DNA from: Candidatus Manganitrophus noduliformans
Lineage (GTDB): Bacteria > Nitrospirota > Nitrospiria > SBBL01 > Manganitrophaceae
NCBI RefSeq assembly: GCF_012184425.1
Contig: NZ_VTOW01000001.1
Coordinates: 1,612,001-1,676,000 of the forward strand
Length of the DNA stretch: 64,000 nucleotides
Reading direction: 5' to 3'
Below are positions 17,658 through 26,482 of the stretch, in pieces. The translations under genes were made by a program, and so were the position numbers. Position 1 is the stretch's first letter. The number at the start of each line of letters is the position of its first letter. The notes beneath the pieces are model-generated. The model had not been told where the DNA came from. It saw only the letters and a program-made list of their open reading frames with translations, and did not search any database.

Positions 17658-18700
17658 TGAAGGTCCTCTTGATCGGTGATTATCCCCCCCCCTACGGCGG
17701 GATCTCGGTGCATGTGCAGCAACTCGCCGACTTCCTCCGGCGGCAGGGTTCCGAGTGTGTCGTGCTTGACATCGAGCGCGGGACCGATCCCAAACCGGGA
17801 GCGATTCGGTTCAATGGGTATCTCGGTTTCCTCTGGACGTTGATCCTTTTTTCCGGACGGGGGTATGTGAGCCACATCCATACCAACGGCCACAATTTCA
17901 AGAGCTGGCTGGCGATCGCGGTCACCGCCTGGGTCGGTTTTTTCTTCGGCCTACGGAACATCGCCACCGTTCACTCCGGACTGATGCCCGAATATGCCGC
18001 CGGGGGTCGGCGCCGCAAACTTTTGATCCGGGCCGCCGTTTGGCCGCTGGGAGGGGTGATCGCCGTCAATCAAAAGATCGAGCGGGCGCTTCTTGAGATC
18101 GGTGTTCCGCCGTCGCGCATCTCGGTCCTCCCGGCCTTCGCCCTCGGGCCGCGCGCCGAGGTGGTGCCGGGGTGGGCCGGAGATTATCGAAAACGGTTCT
18201 CTCCCCTCATCGCCTCGGCGGTGTATCTGGAAAAGGAATATGGGACCGATCTGCTGGTGAGCGCCTGCGCGGCGCTTCGGGAAAAATATCCGCGCCTCGG
18301 CTGCATCATCATGGGCTCCGGTTCGGAGGAAGAAGCCATTCGATCCCAGATCCGGGGGGAAAAAGGGGAAGATTTTCTCTTCCTGCTCGGAAACGTTCCT
18401 CATGATCTCTGTCTCTCTCTGATGGAGCGGTCCGATCTTTTTGTCCGTCCGACCCTCTTCGATGGGGATGCGATTTCGGTTCGGGAGGCGCTGGCGCTCG
18501 GTGTCCCGACCGTGGCGAGCGACGTCGGGTTTCGGCCTCACGGAACGCGGCGCTTCACGCCGGGGGACGTCGCCGACCTGGCGCTTCAGATCGATCGGGC
18601 GCTGCAGGAGGGGCGGCCCCCCGCCGCGGCGGAGGAAATTCCAGAAAATCTGGTCCTCCTCCGGGGGGTGTATGAGCGCGCGGTAAAGGAGAGACGATGA
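17654..18700 (+). CDS. Family 4 glycosyltransferase
   Basis: This 348-residue GT-B enzyme has an N-terminal LLIGDYPPPYGGISVHVQQL donor-fold start and a C-terminal acidic motif in LFVRPTLFDGDAISVREALALGVPTVAS, typical of GT4 enzymes in polysaccharide loci. ATG 17654 overlaps the previous stop; ATG 17657 immediately follows and is an equal choice. It ends with an ATGA overlap to the next gene. Its sugar specificity is not readable. Confidence 0.87.
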   Translation: MMKVLLIGDYPPPYGGISVHVQQLADFLRRQGSECVVLDIERGTDPKPGAIRFNGYLGFLWTLILFSGRGYVSHIHTNGHNFKSWLAIAVTAWVGFFFGLRNIATVHSGLMPEYAAGGRRRKLLIRAAVWPLGGVIAVNQKIERALLEIGVPPSRISVLPAFALGPRAEVVPGWAGDYRKRFSPLIASAVYLEKEYGTDLLVSACAALREKYPRLGCIIMGSGSEEEAIRSQIRGEKGEDFLFLLGNVPHDLCLSLMERSDLFVRPTLFDGDAISVREALALGVPTVASDVGFRPHGTRRFTPGDVADLALQIDRALQEGRPPAAAEEIPENLVLLRGVYERAVKERR

Positions 18701-19656
18701 AGCGATCGGTAGAGCAACAAGAAAAGGGGCGACCCCTCTTCTTTAAGGACCCTTTGATCACCCTCCGGCGTGAGAAAAGCGAAGAGCCGCTTCGTCCAAG
18801 CCGGCCGCTTCAGACCGTTTTTTCCAAGAATGGGGCGCCCCCTTCTCCCGGGACCCGCACGTTCTTGGGGGAGGAGGTCGATTATGTCGAGCGAGAGGAG
18901 CCGATCGACCGCGCCTCCCCCGCCTGCAGGCAGAAACGCTCGGTCCTGTTCGTCAAGCCGGACTACTCGATTGTTCGGGACCTTTTTTCGGGGGAGGGGG
19001 TCGTGAATATCGACTGGCTTCATTCCTTCGCGCCGCAGGCGCGGATCGAAGGGAATCTGGCAGAGGGGTTCCATATCACTACCCCCGACGGACGCCTCTG
19101 GCTGGTCGCCTTCGGAACGCACATGAAGGGGGTCGAGGCGCGACTGAAGTCGACGGAAAAGCAGGTGGTGGTTCGGAGCGCGGGGCCGCTCCCGATCTCC
19201 CTGACCACGCTGCTCTATCCGGACGATGCTTCCTCGCAGAGCCGGTACGATTTCAAATCGCTCTACTTTCCTTCGATCGAGGGGGGGAGCGCCTTTGAGG
19301 TTCTGACGGCGACCCACACCGATACGTTCCTCTTCGCACCCGCCCGGAAACGGCTTGCCCTTTCCAACGTCCGGTTCGAAGGGGAGCAGCTCTTTGTGCG
19401 ACGGGACTATGTCGGGGAGATCGCGCGGCTCTTCGCCCTCTCCGGCCGATTCTGTTACTGGGAAGGAAAAACCCTTTTCGAGAGCGCGCAGCCGGTCCCC
19501 TTCCTCGAACTCTCTTATCGCGGAGAAATTTTGCACGTTCGGGGAACCCTCTCGGGACCGATCTCCTTTTATGCCGACGGGGTCGAGGAGGTGCATGTGA
19601 ATGGAGAGAAGAGCTATTTCACGCGGGACAGGGATCGATTGATTCTCCATTTTTGA
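18697..19656 (+). CDS. Heparinase II/III-like C-terminal domain protein (catalytic half absent)
   Basis: The protein has 319 residues. The first 75 are charged and poorly ordered. From QKRSVLFVKPDYSIVRDLFSGEG onward it is beta-rich and resembles the C-terminal beta-sandwich of heparinase II/III-type polysaccharide lyases, which have a similar line of hydrophobic strands around a REC-like VRD segment. The N-terminal alpha/alpha-toroid that holds the catalytic tyrosine and histidine in that family is missing, and no signal peptide is seen. It could be a truncated remnant or a stand-alone binding domain. Heparinase genes are common in exosortase-A loci. The assignment is moderate and rests on recall. 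Confidence 0.45.
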   Translation: MKRSVEQQEKGRPLFFKDPLITLRREKSEEPLRPSRPLQTVFSKNGAPPSPGTRTFLGEEVDYVEREEPIDRASPACRQKRSVLFVKPDYSIVRDLFSGEGVVNIDWLHSFAPQARIEGNLAEGFHITTPDGRLWLVAFGTHMKGVEARLKSTEKQVVVRSAGPLPISLTTLLYPDDASSQSRYDFKSLYFPSIEGGSAFEVLTATHTDTFLFAPARKRLALSNVRFEGEQLFVRRDYVGEIARLFALSGRFCYWEGKTLFESAQPVPFLELSYRGEILHVRGTLSGPISFYADGVEEVHVNGEKSYFTRDRDRLILHF

Positions 19657-19665
19657 GGGGCGACG

Positions 19666-21537
19666 ATGTGCGGCATTGCAGGGTGGGTTGAAAGAGATCC
19701 AAGACAAGAAGTCGACCGCAGTCTGCTTGAGCGAATGACCGATCTGATCCGGCATCGCGGTCCCGACGCGGGGGGGCTCTTTACCGAGCCGGGAATCGGT
19801 CTGGGGCATCGGCGGCTCTCGATCATCGATCGGGAAGGGGGCCGGCAGCCGATGACCAACGAAGACGGATCGGTCTGGATCGTCTTCAACGGGGAGATCT
19901 ACAACTTCCAGGAGCTTCGTCCCGAGCTGATCCAGCGGGGACATCGGTTCGCCACCCGCTCCGACACCGAGGTGATCCTCCATGCCTATGAAGAGTTCGG
20001 CCCCGACTGTCTCCGGCGGCTGAGGGGAATGTTTGCCTTCGCGATCTGGGACCGCGCCAAACGGCAGCTTCTTCTGGCGCGCGATCGCCTCGGCAAAAAA
20101 CCGCTCTACTACACGCGGCGCGACGGCGCGCTCCTCTTTGCTTCGGAGGTGAAAGCGCTTCTGACCGTGCCGGGGGTGACCCGGGGGGTGAACTGGGAGG
20201 CGATCGATCCCTATCTCTCGCTCCGCTACGTTCCCGGTCCGATGACCCTCTTTCAAGACGTCACCAAGCTGATGCCGGGGCACTATCTTCTCTTTAAAGA
20301 GGGAGAGGTGAAGGTCCAGAGCTATTGGGATGTGGCGTTTCGAGAGGAGGGGGACGGGAGAGAAAATCTGCAGGAGCAGTTCGAAGCGCTCCTGAAAGAA
20401 TCGGTCCGAATGCGGTTGATGAGCGAGGTGCCGCTCGGCGTCTTCCTGTCGGGGGGACTCGACTCCAGCGCCATCGTCGCCGAGATGACCCAGATTTCGA
20501 AAGAGGGGGGATGGGACCGGCCGATCCAGACCTTTTCGATCGGGTACGACGATCCGAAGGCGAACGAGTTCGCCTACGCCCGGGAGGTGGCGAAACATTT
20601 TGGAACCGATCACCACGAGTTTCTCCTGGAAGGGGATGCGTTCCATAATTTCATTCCCAAAATGGTCTGGCATCTCGATGAGCCGATGGCCGATCCTTCC
20701 TGCGTCCCCTTCTTTTTCATTTCGGAATACGCGAAGAAATCGGTGACGGTGGTTCTTTCCGGGGAAGGGGCCGATGAGATCCTGGCGGGGTATGGACTTT
20801 ATCAAAAAATGCGCCTCATCGATCAGGTTCAGAAAAAGGTGCCCGCGTGGCTCCTGGGCGGTGCCGCGTGGTTGTTATCAACACGGCGGGCGGCCCGCTG
20901 GCGGAAATATGCCGAGTGGATCGATCGCCCGCTGGAAGATCGGTATTGGGGGGTCTCGCGGGTCTTTACAGAGAGCGCCAAGCGCGAGCTGCTTCAACAT
21001 CCCGACCCAGGTCGATCGGTCGCCGCCCTCTTCAAAGCGTATTACCGGAAGAGCGCCGGCCTCGATCCGCTCAACCGGATGCTCTATCTCGACACCAAGG
21101 TCTGGCTTCCCGACCAGATCCTGCTGAAGGCCGACAAGATGACGATGGCGAATTCGCAGGAGCTGCGGGTTCCGTTCCTCGATCACAAACTGGTCGAGTT
21201 CGCGGCGACCCTCCCGATCCACCGGAAGCTTTCCAAGGGGGTGGGGAAACGCCTTCTTCGCGAGGCGATGGCCCATCGTCTCCCGGAGCGGATCCTGACC
21301 CGGTCCAAAAAAGGATTTCCGATTCCGGCGGTCTGGTTTCGGAAGGAGGTCCTGCCGGCGGCGCGCGCGCTCTTCTCCGAGCGCGGCTCGCTCATCGGCG
21401 AGGTGATGCGAAAAGAGAAGGTGGCGCAGATGTTGGCGGAAGAGGAAGCGCATCCTTACACCCGTCACAAGGAAATCTGGACATTGGTGATCCTCGATTA
21501 TTGGCACCGGATTTTTATTCGACAAAAAGGGAGTTGA
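19666..21537 (+). CDS. asnB: Asparagine synthase-like glutamine amidotransferase
   Basis: This 623-residue enzyme has an N-terminal glutaminase domain with Cys2 as nucleophile (MCGIAGWV), the RGPDAGG and FNGEIYNFQELR blocks, and a C-terminal synthase domain whose ATP PP-loop is LSGGLDSSAIVAEM. It would transfer ammonia from glutamine onto an activated carboxylate. In exosortase-A loci such proteins are thought to amidate sugar acids in the polysaccharide rather than make asparagine. Either role is possible here; location favours the former. The gene is 9 bp after the heparinase-like ORF. Confidence 0.88.
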   Translation: MCGIAGWVERDPRQEVDRSLLERMTDLIRHRGPDAGGLFTEPGIGLGHRRLSIIDREGGRQPMTNEDGSVWIVFNGEIYNFQELRPELIQRGHRFATRSDTEVILHAYEEFGPDCLRRLRGMFAFAIWDRAKRQLLLARDRLGKKPLYYTRRDGALLFASEVKALLTVPGVTRGVNWEAIDPYLSLRYVPGPMTLFQDVTKLMPGHYLLFKEGEVKVQSYWDVAFREEGDGRENLQEQFEALLKESVRMRLMSEVPLGVFLSGGLDSSAIVAEMTQISKEGGWDRPIQTFSIGYDDPKANEFAYAREVAKHFGTDHHEFLLEGDAFHNFIPKMVWHLDEPMADPSCVPFFFISEYAKKSVTVVLSGEGADEILAGYGLYQKMRLIDQVQKKVPAWLLGGAAWLLSTRRAARWRKYAEWIDRPLEDRYWGVSRVFTESAKRELLQHPDPGRSVAALFKAYYRKSAGLDPLNRMLYLDTKVWLPDQILLKADKMTMANSQELRVPFLDHKLVEFAATLPIHRKLSKGVGKRLLREAMAHRLPERILTRSKKGFPIPAVWFRKEVLPAARALFSERGSLIGEVMRKEKVAQMLAEEEAHPYTRHKEIWTLVILDYWHRIFIRQKGS

Positions 21538-21541
21538 ACAA

Positions 21542-22747
21542 ATGAAGGAGAGCGCCGTTCGTGTTCCGTCGGATCTGTCGGGTAAGGTGGGCAGCTCCAC
21601 AACCCTGGAGGAGACCGTCCGCCCTTTGATTGAACTGTCGATCAAAGGATTGGAGCGGATGTGGATGAAAGATCAAGGACTCTTCTGCTTTACGGTGCGC
21701 GACGGCCAAAACGGTCCGGCGCCGGAAGGGGTCTCCCTCCGTTATACGGCGATCACTCTTCTCGGCCTGCATCGCGCTGCAACGAACGGCTGGCCGGTTC
21801 CGCTCGATCTGAAGTCGATCCTCCGTCAGACGATCGAGGCCGCGCCGACGACACGGAACATCGGGACCCTGGCGCTGATCCTCTGGGCGGGGGCGGCTCT
21901 GACGCAAAAGGTCGATCCGAAGGTCGAGGCGGCGATCCGGTCGCATGGCCCCTTTTATCAAGAAGCGGGCAACGGGGTCTATGCAACGACCGAGCTCGCC
22001 TGGCTGTTGATCGCCATGATCGAGGCGGCGGAGGTCACCACGGGGGCCGAGCGGCGCCGGTTTGAAGAGACGGCCCATCTCGCTTACCGGCTTCTGAAGC
22101 GGAATTTCAATCCGAGGAGTTCGCTGTTTGCTTTCTCCATGCAACTCTCCAGCAGCTGGACGCGGCCCCTTCGGAGCCGGCTCGGCTTTTTCGACGGGCA
22201 GGTTTATGGAATTTATTCCTTCGCGCAGTATGCGCGGCATTTCTCGGACGGGGAGGCCCTCTCCCATGCGAAGCGCTGCGCCGAGCGGATTTGCGATTTC
22301 CAGGGGGGGCGGGGGGAGTGGGCCTGGCACTACAATGTCCTGCGGGGAAAAATGGTCGACCGTTATCCGGTCTACGCCGTCCATCAGCATGGGATGGCGC
22401 CGCTCGCCCTCAAAGGGCTCTCCGAAATCTCGACCGGCGATTACCGTGTTGAGATCACCCGGGGGCTTCGGTATCTCTTCGGCGAGAATCCCCTCGGGTT
22501 TCAATTTGTCGATGAGGCGCATTCGGTGATCTGGCGATCGATGAAGCGGCGATCTCCGATGGCGAAGGCGATCTACATCAATAAGGTCGCAAGCTTCGTC
22601 GGCCCCACCGGCTGGATCTCGGCCCTCGATCACCCGTCGCTGATGATGATCGATCGCGAGTGCCGCCCCTATGAGCTTGGATGGCTGCTTTTTGCCTTCT
22701 CGGACATTCCGCCGAAAAAAGAGGGGGGCCATGGACCGGCCGTCTGA
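21542..22747 (+). CDS. Alpha-rich toroid-like protein of unknown function
   Basis: This 401-residue protein lacks a signal peptide and membrane segments. It is rich in helices with repeated aromatic and glycine turns such as WAWHYNVLRGKMVDRYPVYAVHQHGMAPLAL, the look of an alpha/alpha-toroid fold found in many glycosidases, epimerases and lyases. I do not recognise the family. It begins 4 bp after asnB and overlaps the PHP gene by 17 bp, so it belongs to the operon. A carbohydrate-active role is likely from context only. It might supply the toroid missing from the beta-sandwich protein at 18,697, but that is speculative. Confidence 0.6.
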   Translation: MKESAVRVPSDLSGKVGSSTTLEETVRPLIELSIKGLERMWMKDQGLFCFTVRDGQNGPAPEGVSLRYTAITLLGLHRAATNGWPVPLDLKSILRQTIEAAPTTRNIGTLALILWAGAALTQKVDPKVEAAIRSHGPFYQEAGNGVYATTELAWLLIAMIEAAEVTTGAERRRFEETAHLAYRLLKRNFNPRSSLFAFSMQLSSSWTRPLRSRLGFFDGQVYGIYSFAQYARHFSDGEALSHAKRCAERICDFQGGRGEWAWHYNVLRGKMVDRYPVYAVHQHGMAPLALKGLSEISTGDYRVEITRGLRYLFGENPLGFQFVDEAHSVIWRSMKRRSPMAKAIYINKVASFVGPTGWISALDHPSLMMIDRECRPYELGWLLFAFSDIPPKKEGGHGPAV

Positions 22748-23471
22748 ACGACAGATCGGGGCGCTTCATATTCACTCGGACACTTCGTATGACGCCGAGT
22801 GGCCGCTGGCGCGATGCAAAACGGTCTTCAAAGCGGAGGGGTATCACTTCCTGGCGATGACCGAACATGCGGAGGGGCTCGACTCGGAGCGGGTGGCGGC
22901 CTGGCTGGACGCGTGTGATCGCCTCTCCGATTCGGACTGTCTGCTCCTCCCGGGATTCGAGTTCTCGGTCGGACGGAATATCCATCTCCTCGGGTTCGGC
23001 ATCCGGAAGTTGCTCCGCGGCAGGTCGATCGAAGCGCTGATCGATCAGATCCATGAGGCGGGGGGGGTGGCTGTCTTGGCCCATCCGACCCCGGCGGCGC
23101 TCAACCTGATCTATCCCGCGGCCGAAGCGCTCGATGGAATGGAGATTTGGAACACCCGCTATCACAAAGGAAGCCGTCTGCCGCTCCGGTTGTTGCGGGC
23201 GCTGGAGCAGCTCCGAGAGACGCGGCCCGCTTTTCACGGCTTTGCCGGGATCGATTTTCACAAAGGGACGCAAGACCGGCGGCTTTCCGTCGCCGTCGAA
23301 TCGCCCCGAACGGCGGACGGCATTCTGGCGGCCCTGCGGGCCGGACAGTTTACGATCCAACGGGGTCCCGTTTCGATCCCTGCGACCGGGTCGCTCTCGC
23401 TGGGAGAGCAGATCAAGTTCGCGCTTCAAACCTCTTTTTCGCGGATGGAATCGGATGCGGTCTCTTCTTAA
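22731..23471 (+). CDS. PHP-domain metallophosphoesterase-like protein (first copy)
   Basis: This 246-residue protein begins with the PHP metal motif LHIHSDTSYD, followed by MTEHAEGLD, PGFEFS, AVLAHPTP and a distal GIDFHKG, which together give the histidines and acids of the trinuclear site. The family hydrolyses phosphoesters, and some members act on phosphate or ester bonds of polysaccharides. ATG 22731 with GAGGGGGG upstream is preferred. It overlaps the previous gene by 17 bp and the following deacetylase by 17 bp. The PHP protein at 25,654 is a paralogue. Confidence 0.85.
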   Translation: MDRPSERQIGALHIHSDTSYDAEWPLARCKTVFKAEGYHFLAMTEHAEGLDSERVAAWLDACDRLSDSDCLLLPGFEFSVGRNIHLLGFGIRKLLRGRSIEALIDQIHEAGGVAVLAHPTPAALNLIYPAAEALDGMEIWNTRYHKGSRLPLRLLRALEQLRETRPAFHGFAGIDFHKGTQDRRLSVAVESPRTADGILAALRAGQFTIQRGPVSIPATGSLSLGEQIKFALQTSFSRMESDAVSS

Positions 23472-24435
23472 GCGAAAATTGCAGCGGGGGATCAAGTGGA
23501 TGGTCCGCCTCTTTTATCCCTTCTATCTTCTGATCGATTTTTTCAGGAGACGAGAAGAGGTCCGGATCTTGATGTACCACAAGGTCTCCAACTTGCCGCC
23601 GGAGCGGGAGGTTCCCTATTGCAATGTCCCGGTCGCCTCCTTCGAGGCGCAGATGCGTTTTCTGGCGAAGAGCGAGTTGGAGGTGGTCGCATTGGACGAT
23701 CTCGGGGGCCGGCTGGAAGGAGGGTCTTTCGGAAGGGGACGGAAAAAAGTGGTGATCACCTTTGATGACGGTTTTCAGGATAACTATCTTTATGCCGCGC
23801 CGATTTTGAGGCGGCATCGGTTGCCGGCGACCTTCTTCGTGATCACCGGGGCGATCGGACGCAATGCCCCTTTCGATCACCTTCAATGGGATGAATCATC
23901 GTTGGCCGATCATGCGGCGCACCCGGAGCCGTGGCTCCCGATGACCTGGGGGATGCTCGGCGGGTTGAAAGAGCAGGGCCATGCGATCGGATCCCATACC
24001 CGGTCCCACCGCTCACTTGCCGGGCTGACCCGGAGCGAGGTTTTGGACGAAGTCGCCCAGTCGAAGAAAGAGTTGGAGTCGGGCCTGCAGACGGCGATCA
24101 CTCTCTTTTCTTATCCTTTTGGTTCCGCAGTCTATGGCGATTTGAATGAGGGGACGGAAGAGGCATTGAAAGAGGCGGGATACCGCTTTGCCTGCACGAC
24201 CAAATGGGGGGCCAACCTGGCTGGGGAGAACGGCTATCGGCTCAAGCGAATTCCGGTTTATGACCATGACACCCTCTTCGATTTCAAGTGCAAGGTGGTC
24301 GGCGCGGCCGATTGGGTCGGATGGTTGAAGGATGGCTGGCAGAAGAGATTCCGGCGGGACGATAAAACCGAGTTCATCCCGACGGTCCGAGAAGAGGGAA
24401 GAGAGATTTCCATCAACACGGAGAGATCGTCATGA
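23455..24435 (+). CDS. Polysaccharide deacetylase family protein
   Basis: This NodB-fold esterase of about 326 residues has a basic, amphipathic N-terminus with one hydrophobic stretch (MVRLFYPFYLLIDFF), then ILMYHKVSN, the metal motif TFDDGF and the histidine motif SHTRSH. A later FSYPFGS block fits the family. It would act on N-acetylated sugars at the membrane. ATG 23455 is chosen because the residues before it belong to the PHP gene in another frame. It overlaps the PHP gene by 17 bp and the ATP-grasp gene by ATGA. Confidence 0.86.
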   Translation: MRSLLKRKLQRGIKWMVRLFYPFYLLIDFFRRREEVRILMYHKVSNLPPEREVPYCNVPVASFEAQMRFLAKSELEVVALDDLGGRLEGGSFGRGRKKVVITFDDGFQDNYLYAAPILRRHRLPATFFVITGAIGRNAPFDHLQWDESSLADHAAHPEPWLPMTWGMLGGLKEQGHAIGSHTRSHRSLAGLTRSEVLDEVAQSKKELESGLQTAITLFSYPFGSAVYGDLNEGTEEALKEAGYRFACTTKWGANLAGENGYRLKRIPVYDHDTLFDFKCKVVGAADWVGWLKDGWQKRFRRDDKTEFIPTVREEGREISINTERSS

Positions 24436-25670
24436 AGGTATTTGTGACCGACGGCGCACAGAACCATGCCTTGGCGGTGGCCCGCTCGCTGGGAGCCAAA
24501 GGGGTCGAGGTGGTGGTCGGGGAGTCTTCCGTGCTTTCCAAGGGGGGATTCTCCCGCTATTGCCGGCAGCGTCGGGTCTATCCCTCCCCGGCGGAGAGTG
24601 TCGGCGGCTTTCTCTCCTGGATGGTCGAGGAGATGAAAAAAGGGGAGTATGATTTCCTCCTGCCGATGACGGAGGGATGCCTGCTGCCGATCTCGGCGAA
24701 TCGGGATCGTTTTCTTCCTTATGTCCGTCTTCCGCTCCCCTCGCATGAAGCGATCTTTCAGGCCTGCAACAAAGCAGACACCCTCGCCCTCGCGCAGCAG
24801 GAGGGGGTTCCGATTCCGCAGACCTGGTTCGTGGAGGAGCTGACGGAGCTGCCGGCGCTTGCGAAAACGATTCCCTATCCGGTCGTGATCAAGCCGAAGT
24901 GGTCTTCCTTTTGGAAGGGAGACCGGATGATGTCGGGAGGAGGGGCGGCGTATGCCTTCGGGCCGGAGGAGTTGGTGGAGAAGTTCCGGCGCGTCCATCA
25001 AGAAATTCCGTTCCCGTTGATCCAGTCGTTTGTTCCCGGAAGAGGATACGGGCTTTACGCCCTCTTCGAGGAGGGACGGCCGCGGGTCTTGTTCGCCCAT
25101 GAGCGGCTGCGGGATGTCCGGCCGACCGGCTCGGGGAGCGCCTTGCGGCGGAGCATCCCCCCCGATCCGCTGTTGACGAAGCATGCCGTATCGCTCCTCA
25201 AAGCGCTGAAGTGGCACGGGGTGGCAATGGTCGAATTCAAGTGGGAGCGGGAGCGCTCCGAGCCGGTTCTCATGGAAATCAACGGGCGTTTCTGGAACTC
25301 CCTTCCGCTGGCGATCGCCGCGGGGGTCGACTTCCCCTGGCTGTTGTTGCAGATGGCCCAAGGAAAGCCGTTCGACGATTTTCCGGCGTATCAAACCGAC
25401 CTCCTCTGCCGGTGGTTTCTCGGCGACTGCCGCCATCTCTTCTCCGTTTTGCGCGGGGCGCCGCCGGGATGGCCAGTCCCTTTTCCGGGGCGGGGGAAGA
25501 CTCTTTTAGACTTTTTAAAATCACACCGGCGGGGGATCGTCTCCGACACCTTCCGATGGGAAGATCCGATGCCGGGATTGATCGAGTGGCTCTATTTTGC
25601 TTTCACGAAAGCGCCCGGATATTTTCGAAGCTCCAAGAGGAGGCTCGCCAAACATGCCGAACCGGTTTAA
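24432..25670 (+). CDS. ATP-grasp ligase
   Basis: This 412-residue protein has an N-terminal Rossmann-like start (MKVFVTDGAQNHALAVARSLG), a central ATP-binding region with YPVVIKPKWSS, and the C-terminal metal-binding LMEINGRFWNSLPLA. ATP-grasp proteins of this kind form amide or ester bonds between a carboxylate and an amine or hydroxyl. In a polysaccharide locus this may attach an amino acid to a sugar acid, but the substrate is unknown. ATG 24432 lies in an ATGA overlap. The end overlaps the second PHP gene by 17 bp. Confidence 0.84.
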   Translation: MKVFVTDGAQNHALAVARSLGAKGVEVVVGESSVLSKGGFSRYCRQRRVYPSPAESVGGFLSWMVEEMKKGEYDFLLPMTEGCLLPISANRDRFLPYVRLPLPSHEAIFQACNKADTLALAQQEGVPIPQTWFVEELTELPALAKTIPYPVVIKPKWSSFWKGDRMMSGGGAAYAFGPEELVEKFRRVHQEIPFPLIQSFVPGRGYGLYALFEEGRPRVLFAHERLRDVRPTGSGSALRRSIPPDPLLTKHAVSLLKALKWHGVAMVEFKWERERSEPVLMEINGRFWNSLPLAIAAGVDFPWLLLQMAQGKPFDDFPAYQTDLLCRWFLGDCRHLFSVLRGAPPGWPVPFPGRGKTLLDFLKSHRRGIVSDTFRWEDPMPGLIEWLYFAFTKAPGYFRSSKRRLAKHAEPV

Positions 25671-26466
25671 GGCCGCCCTTCACCTTCATACTACTTATTC
25701 GGATGGGGAGCTGACCCTGGAAGAATTGAAAGCCCGGTTCCAGAAGGAGGGGTTTCAATGCTTGATGATGAGCGATCATGCCGAATCGATGACGCCGGAA
25801 GGGATGGAAAGGTATGTTGCTCAATGCCGCGCCCTCTCCGACGATCAATTCTGCATCGTCCCAGGTCTTGAGTTTGCATATCCATTTGAGAGCGGCAGTC
25901 TTCACCTGCTCGGTTACGGTGTCAGTCGGCACCGACGCGAGGAGGAACCGGTCGAGATGGTCAACACGATTCATCAACTGGGAGGGGTCGCGGTGTTAGC
26001 CCATCCTTATCCGCCGTTGTTGCCTCAAATCGCTCCGATGAAAGGGACGATCGATGGGATCGAGCTCTGGAACACGAAGTACAACGGCCGGATCGCCCCC
26101 GCGCTTTGGAATTACCAGCTCTTGAAGGAGGTGAGGAGACTCCGGCCGGAAGTCCTCGGTTTCTACGGCACCGACTTTCATTGGAAGACGCAATACGCCG
26201 GGCTGGCGGTCTGGATCGAGGCCGACGCGCTGACCCCGGCATCCCTTTTGGCGGCGCTTCGAAACGGAAAGTTCTATGCGGAAAAAGAGGGGATGCGCCT
26301 TACCCCGGACGGCTCCCTCACCTCCGATCAGAAGTCTTCCTTCGAAAGAAAGGAGCGGTTTTATCGGCTCTGGAGAAAGATGGTGGTCGGCGCGCGGGGC
26401 CCCTTCAAGGCCCTTCGTCTCCCGATCCCGCAGCGGCTCAAGGCGATGGCAAGGAAAGTGCTCTAA
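25654..26466 (+). CDS. PHP-domain metallophosphoesterase-like protein (second copy)
   Basis: This 270-residue protein is a paralogue of the product at 22,731. Shared blocks are LHLHTTYSDG, MMSDHAES, PGLEFAY, GGVAVLAHPYP, GIELWNTKYN and GTDFHWK. The first half carries the PHP metal residues. A C-terminal basic stretch (from FERKERFYRLWRK) is extra. ATG 25654 has AGAGGAGG upstream and overlaps the ATP-grasp gene by 17 bp. Function is unknown; hydrolysis of a phosphoester or a related bond is likely. Confidence 0.84.
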   Translation: MPNRFKAALHLHTTYSDGELTLEELKARFQKEGFQCLMMSDHAESMTPEGMERYVAQCRALSDDQFCIVPGLEFAYPFESGSLHLLGYGVSRHRREEEPVEMVNTIHQLGGVAVLAHPYPPLLPQIAPMKGTIDGIELWNTKYNGRIAPALWNYQLLKEVRRLRPEVLGFYGTDFHWKTQYAGLAVWIEADALTPASLLAALRNGKFYAEKEGMRLTPDGSLTSDQKSSFERKERFYRLWRKMVVGARGPFKALRLPIPQRLKAMARKVL

Positions 26467-26482
26467 TTCATAGGGGGTTATC

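Noticed and set aside
18586-20805. 739-codon frame on the - strand
   Set aside because: It is antisense to the heparinase-like gene and asnB, with a low-complexity composition and no domain.
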